Shown: positions 7,426-15,216 of the stretch, piece by piece | Numbering within the stretch: position 1 is the stretch's first letter | Layout: every line of letters begins with the position of its first letter | Notes under the pieces: generated by a model | What the model saw: only the letters and a program-made list of their open reading frames with translations | Told to the model about the DNA's origin: nothing | Database searches by the model: none | Origin: a virus | Direction: 5' to 3' (one strand) | IMG/VR virus record: IMGVR_UViG_3300028008_000032 | Location: 1-41,529 of that record | Length of the DNA: 41,529 nucleotides | Program-made: the position numbers and the translations under genes

Positions 7426-8702
7426 TACAAAATTCCTATTTCGTTTAATCTACTAACAAATCCTTGTGTGCTAGATTCTGTTGCTGCTGCCTGCTCTATC
7501 TGAAATTTTACATTAGGTGATAGTGAATCATAAAACTGTTTTGATTCTTGTATGTTTCTTCCTGTATAGGTAGATAATTGTGTAGTTGTAAGACTTTTTG
7601 CAAAGTCTGCTAGACGTTTTTGATTATTGTTTATTTCTCTCGAAGACTGTTGATTACTAATATTAAAATTTTGAGATGCTGTGTTAACAGGCTGTGCTGT
7701 TGTGACACTGTTTGGGTTTACAGAACTTGGAAAGAAGTTTCTATTTGTAGCTGGAGGCAGCGTTGTTTGACCAATTTGTCTTACATTATTTGGCAGTTGA
7801 CTTTGTCGTTGTTGAGAATTAAAGTCGGTAAGGTTAACAATACCTACTAGTAAATCAGTAAATATAGATCCCCAAAAAGTATTATCATCGGAATCTTTTG
7901 CTATGCTATTTGTACTAACACTATTATACGGGCTTGGTACTGTATCGTAGTGTTGTATATCTCCAAAACTTTGTATTTTATCAGGACTAGTAAGTTCTCT
8001 GTCATACAACACACTTTCATATGCAAGTCTCATTGAATTACGCATTACACCAGATCCATCTGCTTGATCAACTCTGTCATGTTGCCATTCTGTAATAATA
8101 GGATTTACAAGTGTAAAACTTGTAAAAGTACTTTCTTTATTTTGAGGATGTAATTGATGAATTGTAATACTATTAAAAAACGGTATGTCAGTTGGTCGTC
8201 TTCTATTAAAGCCATGCCTGTATGTATTTGCTATATCTGTATCATATAATTTAGTTTGATATGCTCTAGGTCTACTACCTTGATCAGTATAGTTGCCATC
8301 TTGATAATAATATCTGTAATACGCTTCCCATAATAAACTAGTAAGCCCTGCATTATCATCGTGAAAATCGATATTAACCTCGTTATATTGAAGTTGAGTT
8401 TGAATTACTTTTTTTCTATTGTATTGATTTAAAGTTTCAGTTTGAATACTGTATCTCGGTAAATCGGCTGCGTTTGCAAGCAAGTTAAATTCACGTTTGT
8501 TTAACAGACTAAAAACACTGTTGCCTAATACGCCAAGTGCCGTAGTGTTTACATCTACTACAACATGATAAAGAAATTTAACTTTAGGTGCAAGTCTAAA
8601 GTTATTTCGTCTATATAATGCAGACGCATGAGCAAAATCACCGACTATGCCTTTGCCACTATCTAAACTGCTGAAGTTATCGTAAAAACTATTTGTTGCC
8701 AT
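7425..8702 (-). CDS. Tail-tube-like or baseplate-associated structural protein
   Basis: A 425-aa protein. Features resemble T4 gp19, gp48 and gp54 tube-fold proteins: an early strand KVKFLYHVVVDV (about residues 40-51), a central YNEVNIDFHDDNAGLTSLLW segment, and the tube-family ending TEWQHDRVDQ...MRLAYESVLYD. The last 150 residues are Asn/Gln/Ser-rich with a small helical tail. It directly follows gp19, so a tube initiator or terminator or a baseplate hub cap is plausible, but I cannot choose. The ATG lies 4 nt after a GATAAATA box and has no Shine-Dalgarno; no alternative start exists in the first 40 codons. Confidence 0.8.
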   Translation of the reverse strand: MATNSFYDNFSSLDSGKGIVGDFAHASALYRRNNFRLAPKVKFLYHVVVDVNTTALGVLGNSVFSLLNKREFNLLANAADLPRYSIQTETLNQYNRKKVIQTQLQYNEVNIDFHDDNAGLTSLLWEAYYRYYYQDGNYTDQGSRPRAYQTKLYDTDIANTYRHGFNRRRPTDIPFFNSITIHQLHPQNKESTFTSFTLVNPIITEWQHDRVDQADGSGVMRNSMRLAYESVLYDRELTSPDKIQSFGDIQHYDTVPSPYNSVSTNSIAKDSDDNTFWGSIFTDLLVGIVNLTDFNSQQRQSQLPNNVRQIGQTTLPPATNRNFFPSSVNPNSVTTAQPVNTASQNFNISNQQSSREINNNQKRLADFAKSLTTTQLSTYTGRNIQESKQFYDSLSPNVKFQIEQAAATESSTQGFVSRLNEIGIL

Positions 8703-8706
8703 ACAG

Positions 8707-8714
8707 TATTTATC
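8707..8714 (-). promoter_or_regulatory. T4-type late promoter box GATAAATA
   Basis: The minus strand reads GATAAATACTGTATGG. The last six bases contain the ATG of the 425-aa gene, only 4 nt after the box. The same 16-nt string occurs at gp13 (15189-15204), where translation starts further downstream. A terminator lies just upstream, so the box would be needed for strong expression. Confidence 0.65.
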
Positions 8715-8734
8715 TTTATTTTAAACTGAGTATA

Positions 8735-8764
8735 TAAAGAAAAAGGAGCCTTTCGACTCCTTTT
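8735..8764 (-). terminator. Intrinsic terminator after gp19
   Basis: The minus strand forms a 10-bp stem (one G-T wobble) at 8741-8764 with a GAAA tetraloop. The 3' arm runs into TTTTTCTTT. It lies 24 bp after the gp19 stop and separates gp19 from the 425-aa gene. Confidence 0.85.
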
Positions 8765-8788
8765 CATTGATGCAATCTCATTTAAGTA

Positions 8789-9427
8789 TTAAAGAGCTGC
8801 GCCGCCTGTAGCACCTGTGCCTGTTTCACTGTTTCTATCTTGGAAGTTGTTTGGTGTTCCTACTCCAACATTGAGCTGTACTGCATTATCATATGTAATA
8901 CTTAATGCAACTTGCATTGCATCATTAGTACCATATGCCATACTGCCGTAATCAACACTGTTCAAATAGCAACCATAAAGTTCCCAGGTTTCTAGTACTT
9001 GTGGAGTATTTGCTCCATTGCCGCCGTCTAAGACTTCAATACGTTGTGTAAATTTATAGTCTTGACCGGTAGCAGCACTTGCTTGTTCAAAAAAGTCAAA
9101 TTGTTTCTGTAGTTGTTCACCAACTAGTTTTTGCACATTACCGTTAATGTCATCACGTAAATTAATAGTGACAGCTTGCCATGTATGCTTACCTGCCATC
9201 ATAATTTTACTGTTATAGACATCTAATTGAATAGGATCAAACTGAATGTTTGGTCTAGTTGCATCAATAACTTGTTTTGTTAATTCTGTTGTGTTCCCAC
9301 TAATACCAAAGTTTTCTAGTGTCACTCTAAAGCGATACTGAAGTTTTGGCATAAGTAAACCTTGACTACTAGAAGTAGTGTCGTTTGCTAATGGAACTGT
9401 TAAATTTAATAGAGTCGAGATTGCCAT
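8789..9427 (-). CDS. gp19: Tail tube protein (T4 gp19 homologue)
   Basis: Forms the inner tube of the contractile tail by stacking hexamers on the baseplate. It is 212 aa, slightly longer than T4 gp19 (163 aa). Tube-family features in order: LQYRFRVTLENFGI (about 29-42), the Q-I-D-A-T-R-P belt segment (about 52-58), YNSKIMMAGKHTWQAVTINL, and the C-terminal WELYGCYLNSVDYG...MQVALSITYDNA. The extra length is a Gly/Thr/Ala-rich C-terminal tail after about residue 190. GGAG is nine bases before the ATG, and a GATAAATA late box lies 25 nt upstream. It directly follows sheath gp18, as in T4. Confidence 0.95.
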   Translation of the reverse strand: MAISTLLNLTVPLANDTTSSSQGLLMPKLQYRFRVTLENFGISGNTTELTKQVIDATRPNIQFDPIQLDVYNSKIMMAGKHTWQAVTINLRDDINGNVQKLVGEQLQKQFDFFEQASAATGQDYKFTQRIEVLDGGNGANTPQVLETWELYGCYLNSVDYGSMAYGTNDAMQVALSITYDNAVQLNVGVGTPNNFQDRNSETGTGATGGAAL

Positions 9428-9452
9428 CTATTGTTTCTCCTTAATACACAAG

Positions 9453-9460
9453 TATTTATC
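9453..9460 (-). promoter_or_regulatory. T4-type late promoter box GATAAATA (gp19)
   Basis: The minus strand reads GATAAATA 25 nt before the gp19 ATG, followed by a strong AAGGAG Shine-Dalgarno. This is the standard arrangement for a late structural gene. Confidence 0.75.
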
Positions 9461-9464
9461 ATTT

Positions 9465-9491
9465 GTAGGGGGTTTTTATTTTACCCCCTAC
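9465..9491 (-). other. Stable hairpin between gp18 and gp19, no U-tract
   Basis: A perfect 9-bp inverted repeat (GTAGGGGGT with ACCCCCTAC) encloses an A-rich 9-nt loop. It lies 9 bp after the gp18 stop and directly before the gp19 late promoter. No T-run follows on the minus strand, so it is more likely an mRNA 3'-end stabiliser or pause site than a standard terminator. Confidence 0.65.
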
Positions 9492-9500
9492 ATTATGATA

Positions 9501-12500
9501 TTATAACCCTGCGATTTCGCCTGTGTTTTTAATACGTAGTGGAATGTAAATAAATTCTACTGCTTTTACTGGTTCAATAGCAATATCTACATACAACTCG
9601 TTTCTATCGATTCTTGCCGGTGTGTTGTTTGTTTCGTCACACACAACCAAGAAGTCAAATAGTGCTCTTAGTCCTACTAGTTCTACCATTAGACTTTCAA
9701 CTTGTTGTTTGATTTCATCACGAGTGATTTTATCATTTGGTTCAAACAAGTATGGTTTTGCTAATGTGTTTAACTGACTACGTAAGAATACTACAAGTCT
9801 TGCAACGTTAATTCGATCCAATGCACTTGCATTTCTTGCACGAGTTTTTTGTCCAAATACAACAAGTCCTGCACCTGTTAAGAATGTAATTGGATTTACA
9901 TTGTTTGCATACAATGTATCTCTTACACCTTCGTTTAGTGCTGTTGCAACAAATTCACCTTCGCCGTTGATATAACCAGTTGAACTTGCGTTTGTAACTC
10001 CGCCACGTCTTGTACCTGCTGGTGCAAACCATGGATAAGCAACTTGGTCGTTAAGTGCAAATGTGCGTAGTACCATGTGCGAACTTGGAACAACAATGTT
10101 GTTGCCTGCGTTGTCACTAGTAAAGCCACTTGGATAATAAACACCTAAGTATTCATCTCTACTAACAAGACCGTTATCGTTATCTTCAACAACTGTATTA
10201 ACGTTGGTTGCCCATTCGTTAAGCGAAGTTGCATCTGATGTTAAACGCATCGGTGAGTCACCAATAACAAATGCTGTTAGGCCTCTGTCATAGTTTAGTG
10301 TGATCATTTCGCCAATTAGTTCTGGATAACCTGGTGTTGCAATCAAGTTAAAGATACGTGATTCATCATCGCGAATATCTTGGTTTTCGTTTAGCATTGC
10401 TTGTAGTTTTTGTACTACAACTTTACGCTGTGCTTTACGTCCAAAACTTCCCGAACCGTCTGCTTCATTAGCTGATTCAGTCACCCAACGATGCGGATAG
10501 TACGCTGCCATTGATTCGTCGTCTGCTCTTGTATTTTCAGCTGCTACATCAATATAGCTGCGTTCAAAACGTTTTACATTAAATCCACTTCTACGTAGAT
10601 TCCAAAGCAACATACCTTTTGGATATAGTGCAGGATCTGGTGCATCTGGGTCTAAGTAATCACTAGCTAGTAAGTCTGCAATATCGCCAGCTGAGCCACT
10701 ATTTGAGCCTGCTGTGTTATAACGTGCATCTGCAAATATTACACCATTTTCAGTAGTTTGATCAGTTTTATCAATTTCTACCCAACTACTTAATGTAGCA
10801 TTGTACTTGTAAATTGTTGGAAAGTTTTCTAAGTCAGCTGTGCTTACCCAAATATCTCCAGTGACCAATGCACTACCATCTGATTGTACTTCTGGTTCAG
10901 TAGCACTTACAGTAGGGCCTGCTGGATCTGAGTCTGCATATTCATTTACATAACCCTTCCAGTTTGTACCATCGTGTACCATAATATCAATTTCGTCAAT
11001 TACGCTACTGTACCATAGTGAGCCATCTGCTGCTAGTGCAGTTGGCGCATCGTCGCTTGCTGTATATGTAAGTTCTTTCCAAAGACTTGCTACATAACTA
11101 TTTGCAGCGCCAGTTGGATCGTCGTACAAGTTTGCAGTGCCTGTAGAATTAGTATAATTCCATGCTGGGAAAGCTGAAACAAGTTTTGTATTTGTATCTA
11201 CAATTCTAATTTCGCCGCCTGTTGCATGTTCAATAACAACTTTATTACCTGACACAATACTTGCACTTACGTTAGCTAAACCTGCTGCATTAATTGCACC
11301 TGCTAGTGCATCAGCATCAGCAATCTCACCAGCTGGTGACCATACTACCGTGACCGGCGTACTCATCATTGCACTGCCTTTTACACTTTCACTGATTGTA
11401 AAATTGCCTGTTCCTGATATAAATGTAGTTGCTGTAATAGCAGAACTTGTAATTGTTGTTGCGCCTGATGCATTACGCTTGAAGATTGTAAAATCTGCCA
11501 AGTTTGTTGCTGCTTCAGTTGTATTGGTTTGAATGTAAAGATTTGCAGTTGTAAGATTTGCACCTGCACCTGACAAGTCCATACTCCAAATTGCTGCATG
11601 ATTTGATCCATAAATTGGAGCACTTGATGTATCCCATAACTCTGTATCATCATTCCATACTTTTACACTCCAGTTTGCACCGGCATTTGGAGTAGTTGTT
11701 TTAACCCATATACTACCAGTTGGTCTTCCTTCGTCACCAGTTTTATAAAGAGGAACACTAGTATGCGCACTTGCTTGCAACTTAGGAGCAGCATAATTTA
11801 CTGCACCTGCAAGACCTGCATCAGTTAATACTGTACCTGTGCCACCTAGCTGAAATGCATCATGCACAGAACCGTCATTGTAAATTTCAATTCTGTTGTT
11901 TACAACGGCTGCTGATATACCAGTTCCTGCTGCGGCTGTAGTAAAATCAGTCACAAACGATGATGCAGTAGCTCCAGTTAATACAAATGTAAAGATTTGT
12001 ACGCCTTCGGAATCATTAACAGTAAAGTTATCACTAGCTGTAAATACGTCTCCAGATACATTTTCTGTTCCTGTGATTGAAGGCCAGCTTGCTTTCCAAT
12101 CTCCGCTTCCTACTACAACCCAATTACCTGATGTGTTTTTATAATATAATGTTGGAACAGTTGTAAGAACAACAAGAGCATAATCTCCTATTGATCCAAC
12201 ACTTGATTTCGGTGTGTAATCACCACTGCCAACTACTTTAGTTGAGTCTGTAATTACGACAGGTGTTTTGTTTGTAAAACTTTGCCCTGTAGTGTTGCTT
12301 ACTGAAACAGCACTGCCATTCCATTCAAAAATTCCGTATCTGCTGTTAGCAGTATCTAACCAATATGTTCCATCTGCTGGATTAGCAGTAGTTGCAGTTG
12401 CACTTGCATTGATTGCATTGAGATCGACATCTGCACGTACTACGTATGCTCTATTGCTTACACCTAAGTAAGAATATGCTGCCTGAAGACCATATTCGTT

Positions 12501-12767
12501 TTGTTCCCCGCCGTGGATTGGGTTGTTGTTATTATCAACATAAAATGATGGATCACCAAAAGTATCTACAAGTTCACGCTGTGAAGTAAGTAGGTAAGGT
12601 TTTCCAGCATTTGCTTTAGTGGTACCAGGAGCAATTCCTGTTCCGGCACCATTTAATTTATTCTCGCCTGTAGCGACAAATATAATAGGTACTGTACCCG
12701 GTTCTGCTGGAGTATAAAAACTCTCGTCAATAACCTGGACTTCTACACCTGGTGATGTTAATGCCAT
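9501..12767 (-). CDS. gp18: Tail sheath protein (T4 gp18 homologue), enlarged
   Basis: The contractile sheath subunit. The chosen start is the ATG at 12767 (MALTSPGVEVQVIDES), with AGGAG seven bases upstream; an in-frame ATG at 12785 is rejected. The result is 1088 aa against 659 in T4. The conserved core is split. The N-terminal part is residues about 1-125 (VPIIFVATGENK, ELVDTFGDPSFY, AYSYLGVSNRAYVVRADVDL). The C-terminal part is about 675-1088 (GMLLWNLRRSGFNVK, IATPGYPEL, FAPAGTRRGG, VFGQKTRARNASALDRINVA, IPLRIKNTGEIAGL). Between them lie about 540 residues of beta-rich insertion with at least four repeated Trp/Gly motifs (for example GTYWLDTANSRYGIFEWNG and GDIWVSTADLENFPTIYKYN). The insertion probably decorates the outer sheath surface. 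A GCTAAATA box is 32 nt upstream. Confidence 0.95.
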   Translation of the reverse strand: MALTSPGVEVQVIDESFYTPAEPGTVPIIFVATGENKLNGAGTGIAPGTTKANAGKPYLLTSQRELVDTFGDPSFYVDNNNNPIHGGEQNEYGLQAAYSYLGVSNRAYVVRADVDLNAINASATATTANPADGTYWLDTANSRYGIFEWNGSAVSVSNTTGQSFTNKTPVVITDSTKVVGSGDYTPKSSVGSIGDYALVVLTTVPTLYYKNTSGNWVVVGSGDWKASWPSITGTENVSGDVFTASDNFTVNDSEGVQIFTFVLTGATASSFVTDFTTAAAGTGISAAVVNNRIEIYNDGSVHDAFQLGGTGTVLTDAGLAGAVNYAAPKLQASAHTSVPLYKTGDEGRPTGSIWVKTTTPNAGANWSVKVWNDDTELWDTSSAPIYGSNHAAIWSMDLSGAGANLTTANLYIQTNTTEAATNLADFTIFKRNASGATTITSSAITATTFISGTGNFTISESVKGSAMMSTPVTVVWSPAGEIADADALAGAINAAGLANVSASIVSGNKVVIEHATGGEIRIVDTNTKLVSAFPAWNYTNSTGTANLYDDPTGAANSYVASLWKELTYTASDDAPTALAADGSLWYSSVIDEIDIMVHDGTNWKGYVNEYADSDPAGPTVSATEPEVQSDGSALVTGDIWVSTADLENFPTIYKYNATLSSWVEIDKTDQTTENGVIFADARYNTAGSNSGSAGDIADLLASDYLDPDAPDPALYPKGMLLWNLRRSGFNVKRFERSYIDVAAENTRADDESMAAYYPHRWVTESANEADGSGSFGRKAQRKVVVQKLQAMLNENQDIRDDESRIFNLIATPGYPELIGEMITLNYDRGLTAFVIGDSPMRLTSDATSLNEWATNVNTVVEDNDNGLVSRDEYLGVYYPSGFTSDNAGNNIVVPSSHMVLRTFALNDQVAYPWFAPAGTRRGGVTNASSTGYINGEGEFVATALNEGVRDTLYANNVNPITFLTGAGLVVFGQKTRARNASALDRINVARLVVFLRSQLNTLAKPYLFEPNDKITRDEIKQQVESLMVELVGLRALFDFLVVCDETNNTPARIDRNELYVDIAIEPVKAVEFIYIPLRIKNTGEIAGL

Positions 12768-12799
12768 TGTTGTTCTCCTAAACATTGCTATTATAGTAT

Positions 12800-12807
12800 T
12801 ATTTAGC
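12800..12807 (-). promoter_or_regulatory. Late promoter-like box GCTAAATA (gp18)
   Basis: The minus strand reads GCTAAATA 32 nt before the gp18 ATG, in the 83-bp gap after the kinase gene, with an AGGAG Shine-Dalgarno downstream. It differs from TATAAATA at the first two bases. Confidence 0.5.
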
Positions 12808-12850
12808 AGATCTGGTGGAAAACGGGCTTTTTAAGGGGTTAAGTGCGTAG

Positions 12851-13354
12851 TTATCTATGCAAATGTGTTATTAGCTGTTCAATATTAAACCAAAGATCAT
12901 CCAATGTTCCATTGTTATCAATTGTAAAATCTGCCATCCAATGTTCTAGGCTCATGCTGTCTTTAGACTCGCTAGGCAAGTGATCTGATCTATCAACCCA
13001 AATACAATAATCAAACACTCCAGTATTTTGCATTGCAAAGAATTCACGCTTGTTGCGTAGCCCACAATAGATATCGTAAGCAGCAAACATTTCTCTACCT
13101 AGAGTCGCTGCATCAGGAACATTATAATCGCAGATAGCATTATACCATTCTGCTCTGTGATTATGTCTGTCAGCATAACACTCATCTTCATCGGCGTATC
13201 CATACTTGTCTTTTAGATCATTGTAGATGAACAACTTTGAGCAAAACTTGCTGCTGCTTTCAAATGTATAGTTGTATTTGTCTCGTAGGATCTCGCACAC
13301 AGTATCTTTACCGTGGCGGCCGTGTCCTATTACTAATAACTTTTTCTTACGCAT
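12851..13354 (-). CDS. P-loop kinase, dNMP kinase-like (T4 gp1 type)
   Basis: A 167-aa P-loop NTPase. The phosphate-binding loop is at residues 10-18 (GHGRHGKDT). The GKDT ending is typical of the deoxynucleoside monophosphate kinase group that includes T4 gp1. Later features that fit are a helix with LGREMFAAYD and an Asp-rich strand FDYCIWVDRSDHLP. A C-terminal DFTIDNNGTLDDLW segment matches the usual 'xNxGTLDDL' end of this fold. It may help supply dNTPs, or phosphorylate another small substrate. It is shorter than T4 gp1 (241 aa). The ATG follows a near-consensus sigma70 promoter by 6 nt with no Shine-Dalgarno. It lies in a late structural block but may be expressed early. Confidence 0.8.
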   Translation of the reverse strand: MRKKKLLVIGHGRHGKDTVCEILRDKYNYTFESSSKFCSKLFIYNDLKDKYGYADEDECYADRHNHRAEWYNAICDYNVPDAATLGREMFAAYDIYCGLRNKREFFAMQNTGVFDYCIWVDRSDHLPSESKDSMSLEHWMADFTIDNNGTLDDLWFNIEQLITHLHR

Positions 13355-13360
13355 ACACTA

Positions 13361-13389
13361 ACTATACTATATAGTTTTGTTTTTGTCAA
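13361..13389 (-). promoter_or_regulatory. Sigma70-type promoter for the kinase gene
   Basis: On the minus strand, TTGACA (13389-13384, perfect -35) is followed by a 17-bp spacer and TATAGT (13366-13361, 5 of 6 for -10). Six bases later comes the kinase ATG at 13354, so the predicted +1 is at or next to the A of ATG. The promoter lies inside the end of the SGNH gene. Confidence 0.7.
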
Positions 13390-14188
13390 CTATGTATTTA
13401 GAAAATAAATCAGCCCATTTTTCTTGTGCTGCTTCTAATGGATGGTCTGTTTCTCCACATTTGTAATTGTGTTTTTTGGCCCAGTCATAGAAACCTTGAT
13501 TGTCTTCTGTATGCACAATATTTTTTAAATCTAATCTTTGTTTCATATCTTCATAAAACACATTAGGCTGATGATGTTCAAGACTTAATAAATCATTAAA
13601 AGCGCATGTGTAATAAAATTTAACATTGTGCATTTTTAACCAACTGGTAAGATATTCTAATTGTTGTAAAGGATAATATATATGATTATCCGCAGTTGCA
13701 CGTCTTGTATAAAACTCAATAAGTGTTCGAGCTAAATGCTCGTCGGAAATATATTGTCTGCGTTCTATTCCTGATCTAATTGACCAATAACTCTTTAAAC
13801 CGTCTCCATCTGAAGGAAGCGAACTAAAAAATCTATCTTCGTCGTCGTTAAGTGTTTCTGTATCAATTGGAGATACTCTTGGATATTCCCTACGTAAAAT
13901 ACTTGTCCACATAATACAAACAACTATTTCATCAGGTTTATATATTTTTAACATTTTGTTAGTTTGAAAAATTACACGCCTAACACATCCGCCGTAGTCG
14001 CTACCAGGAATAGCTGTGTTGTCTACAGTTGCGTTTTTGTATATTTTTTTCTGTAGCCAATTAGCCCATGTAAAATCACTACGAGGTCTTAAAATTCCTA
14101 TGTTAGGCTGTTGTGCATCCCAATCTTTTAATTCTGAGCCTGCTGTAAAGCTACAACCGCCAGCAATAACTTTTTTTATTTTATCCAA
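13367..14188 (-). CDS. SGNH/GDSL-type hydrolase
   Basis: A predicted esterase or deacetylase-type enzyme of 273 aa. Block I with the nucleophile is at residues 10-15 (GGCSFT, Ser13), and the C-terminal catalytic His is H249 in ETDHPLEAAQEKWA. The residue three before the His is Glu (E246) rather than the usual Asp, with D248 adjacent. Blocks II and III are plausible (AIPGSDYGG at about 59-67). The start is a TTG at 14188, because no ATG precedes the catalytic GCSFT; it overlaps the gp13 stop by 8 bp. Natural substrates could be acetylated surface sugars, but none can be named. It is an unusual neighbour for neck proteins and is probably translated by coupling to gp13. Confidence 0.8.
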   Translation of the reverse strand: MDKIKKVIAGGCSFTAGSELKDWDAQQPNIGILRPRSDFTWANWLQKKIYKNATVDNTAIPGSDYGGCVRRVIFQTNKMLKIYKPDEIVVCIMWTSILRREYPRVSPIDTETLNDDEDRFFSSLPSDGDGLKSYWSIRSGIERRQYISDEHLARTLIEFYTRRATADNHIYYPLQQLEYLTSWLKMHNVKFYYTCAFNDLLSLEHHQPNVFYEDMKQRLDLKNIVHTEDNQGFYDWAKKHNYKCGETDHPLEAAQEKWADLFSKYIVDKNKTI

Positions 14189-15179
14189 TTAAGAATCCAT
14201 ACCCTGTACCGCCTGCTACAGCCATAGATAAATCTGCTTCTAGCTTTTCCATCTCTTGCATTGCTTCGTTCTTTAGAGTATCGCCGTTTAACGATGTTCC
14301 ACCGCCTGGGCCAGCAATAGTAGCAAACTTACTACGTGCTTCGCCTAGCATGTATTTACAACTAGCAAGTGTATAATCTTTAATCCACTGCTGTGACTTG
14401 TAATCTTTTAATAATTGGTCATCAGGACGATAATTATAACAAAACAACATAACTTCTTCTTCTGATCGCGGGCGTTGAAGTATGGTTAATTTACTTGTAG
14501 CAGGGTTCCATGTAAACTCTATAAAACTACCAAACATACGTCCTACTAATTCTTGTTGTTGTGCAAAGAAATCATAAGTTGCTAATCCGCCTATGCCCGA
14601 ACCTGCTAACAAATAAGTGTTTGTGTATGCTAGATTAAATGGCTCAAACAAACTGCCGCCAGTATTTTCACCTTCTGGAAAAAGTTTTATTCCTACAACA
14701 TCTCCAGCATTTAACGGATTTATCAATGTTATGTTATTTTGTCCACTATCGGTAGTGAAATCAGAAGTAGCAACTCCGTTTATCTCAACTCTGATTGTAG
14801 CAACTGATAATAAATTATAATTTACATTTAATTCTGTTTGTCCAGCAGTAGCAGTAATAGTCTGTGTAGAAATTGGATTACCGCCTCCGCTGCCTCCGAG
14901 CCCGCCGAGTCTACTGCCAACGTTGCGTCTATGAATTTTCCTTACTTCAATAATTTCTTGAGGCAAGGTATAAACATTCTGATCTTGGTTTAGTTTTATA
15001 GTGACATAACTTTCTTCTACACTGTTTTCACTACGTTGTCTATATTTGGTTAATGATTTAGTTAACGCTGTTTCATAATGAATTGGATCAAGCTCGACAT
15101 CAACCATGCCTCCGCCTAACATTGCGTTTACATAATCAAATACCTGTTGTTTTTGTGTTGCTAAGTTGCTGTCTACCAT
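14181..15179 (-). CDS. gp13: Neck protein (T4 gp13 homologue)
   Basis: A head-to-tail connector protein that stabilises the filled head and builds the neck with gp14. From ATG 15179 it is 332 aa, near T4 gp13 (309 aa). Recognisable features are VELDPIHYETALTKSLTKYR (about 29-48), the VYTLPQEIIEVRKIHRR segment (about 69-86), and a conserved C-terminal part with KDYTLASCKYMLGEARSKF. A Gly/Ser loop (LGGLGGSGGG) sits near residue 95. The frame continues upstream to an ATG at 15206, but that ATG lies inside the late promoter. The ATG at 15179 has GGAGA seven bases before it, so it is chosen. gp13 is transcribed divergently from gp14, unlike T4. Confidence 0.88.
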   Translation of the reverse strand: MVDSNLATQKQQVFDYVNAMLGGGMVDVELDPIHYETALTKSLTKYRQRSENSVEESYVTIKLNQDQNVYTLPQEIIEVRKIHRRNVGSRLGGLGGSGGGNPISTQTITATAGQTELNVNYNLLSVATIRVEINGVATSDFTTDSGQNNITLINPLNAGDVVGIKLFPEGENTGGSLFEPFNLAYTNTYLLAGSGIGGLATYDFFAQQQELVGRMFGSFIEFTWNPATSKLTILQRPRSEEEVMLFCYNYRPDDQLLKDYKSQQWIKDYTLASCKYMLGEARSKFATIAGPGGGTSLNGDTLKNEAMQEMEKLEADLSMAVAGGTGYGFLIG

Positions 15180-15196
15180 CAAAGTTCTCCATACAG

Positions 15197-15211
15197 TATT
15201 TATCATAAATA
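15197..15211. promoter_or_regulatory. Bidirectional late promoter between gp13 and gp14
   Basis: TATTTATCATAAATA is nearly palindromic. The minus strand reads GATAAATA (15204-15197) towards gp13. The plus strand reads CATAAATA (15204-15211) towards gp14. The two boxes share one base pair. On the gp13 side an SD and ATG follow after 17 nt. On the gp14 side the ATG follows after 5 nt with no SD. Confidence 0.75.
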
Positions 15212-15216
15212 TATGT

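Noticed and set aside
13395-13402. TCTAAATA on the minus strand as a late promoter for the kinase
   Set aside because: Poor match at the first two bases and inside the SGNH coding sequence. It could be a weak second promoter but is not supportable.
15180-15206. Upstream starts for gp13 (15206) and for gp14 (15166 region)
   Set aside because: Both run through the bidirectional promoter. gp13 has a well-spaced SD at the later ATG, and the gp14 family-like N-terminus begins at 15217.
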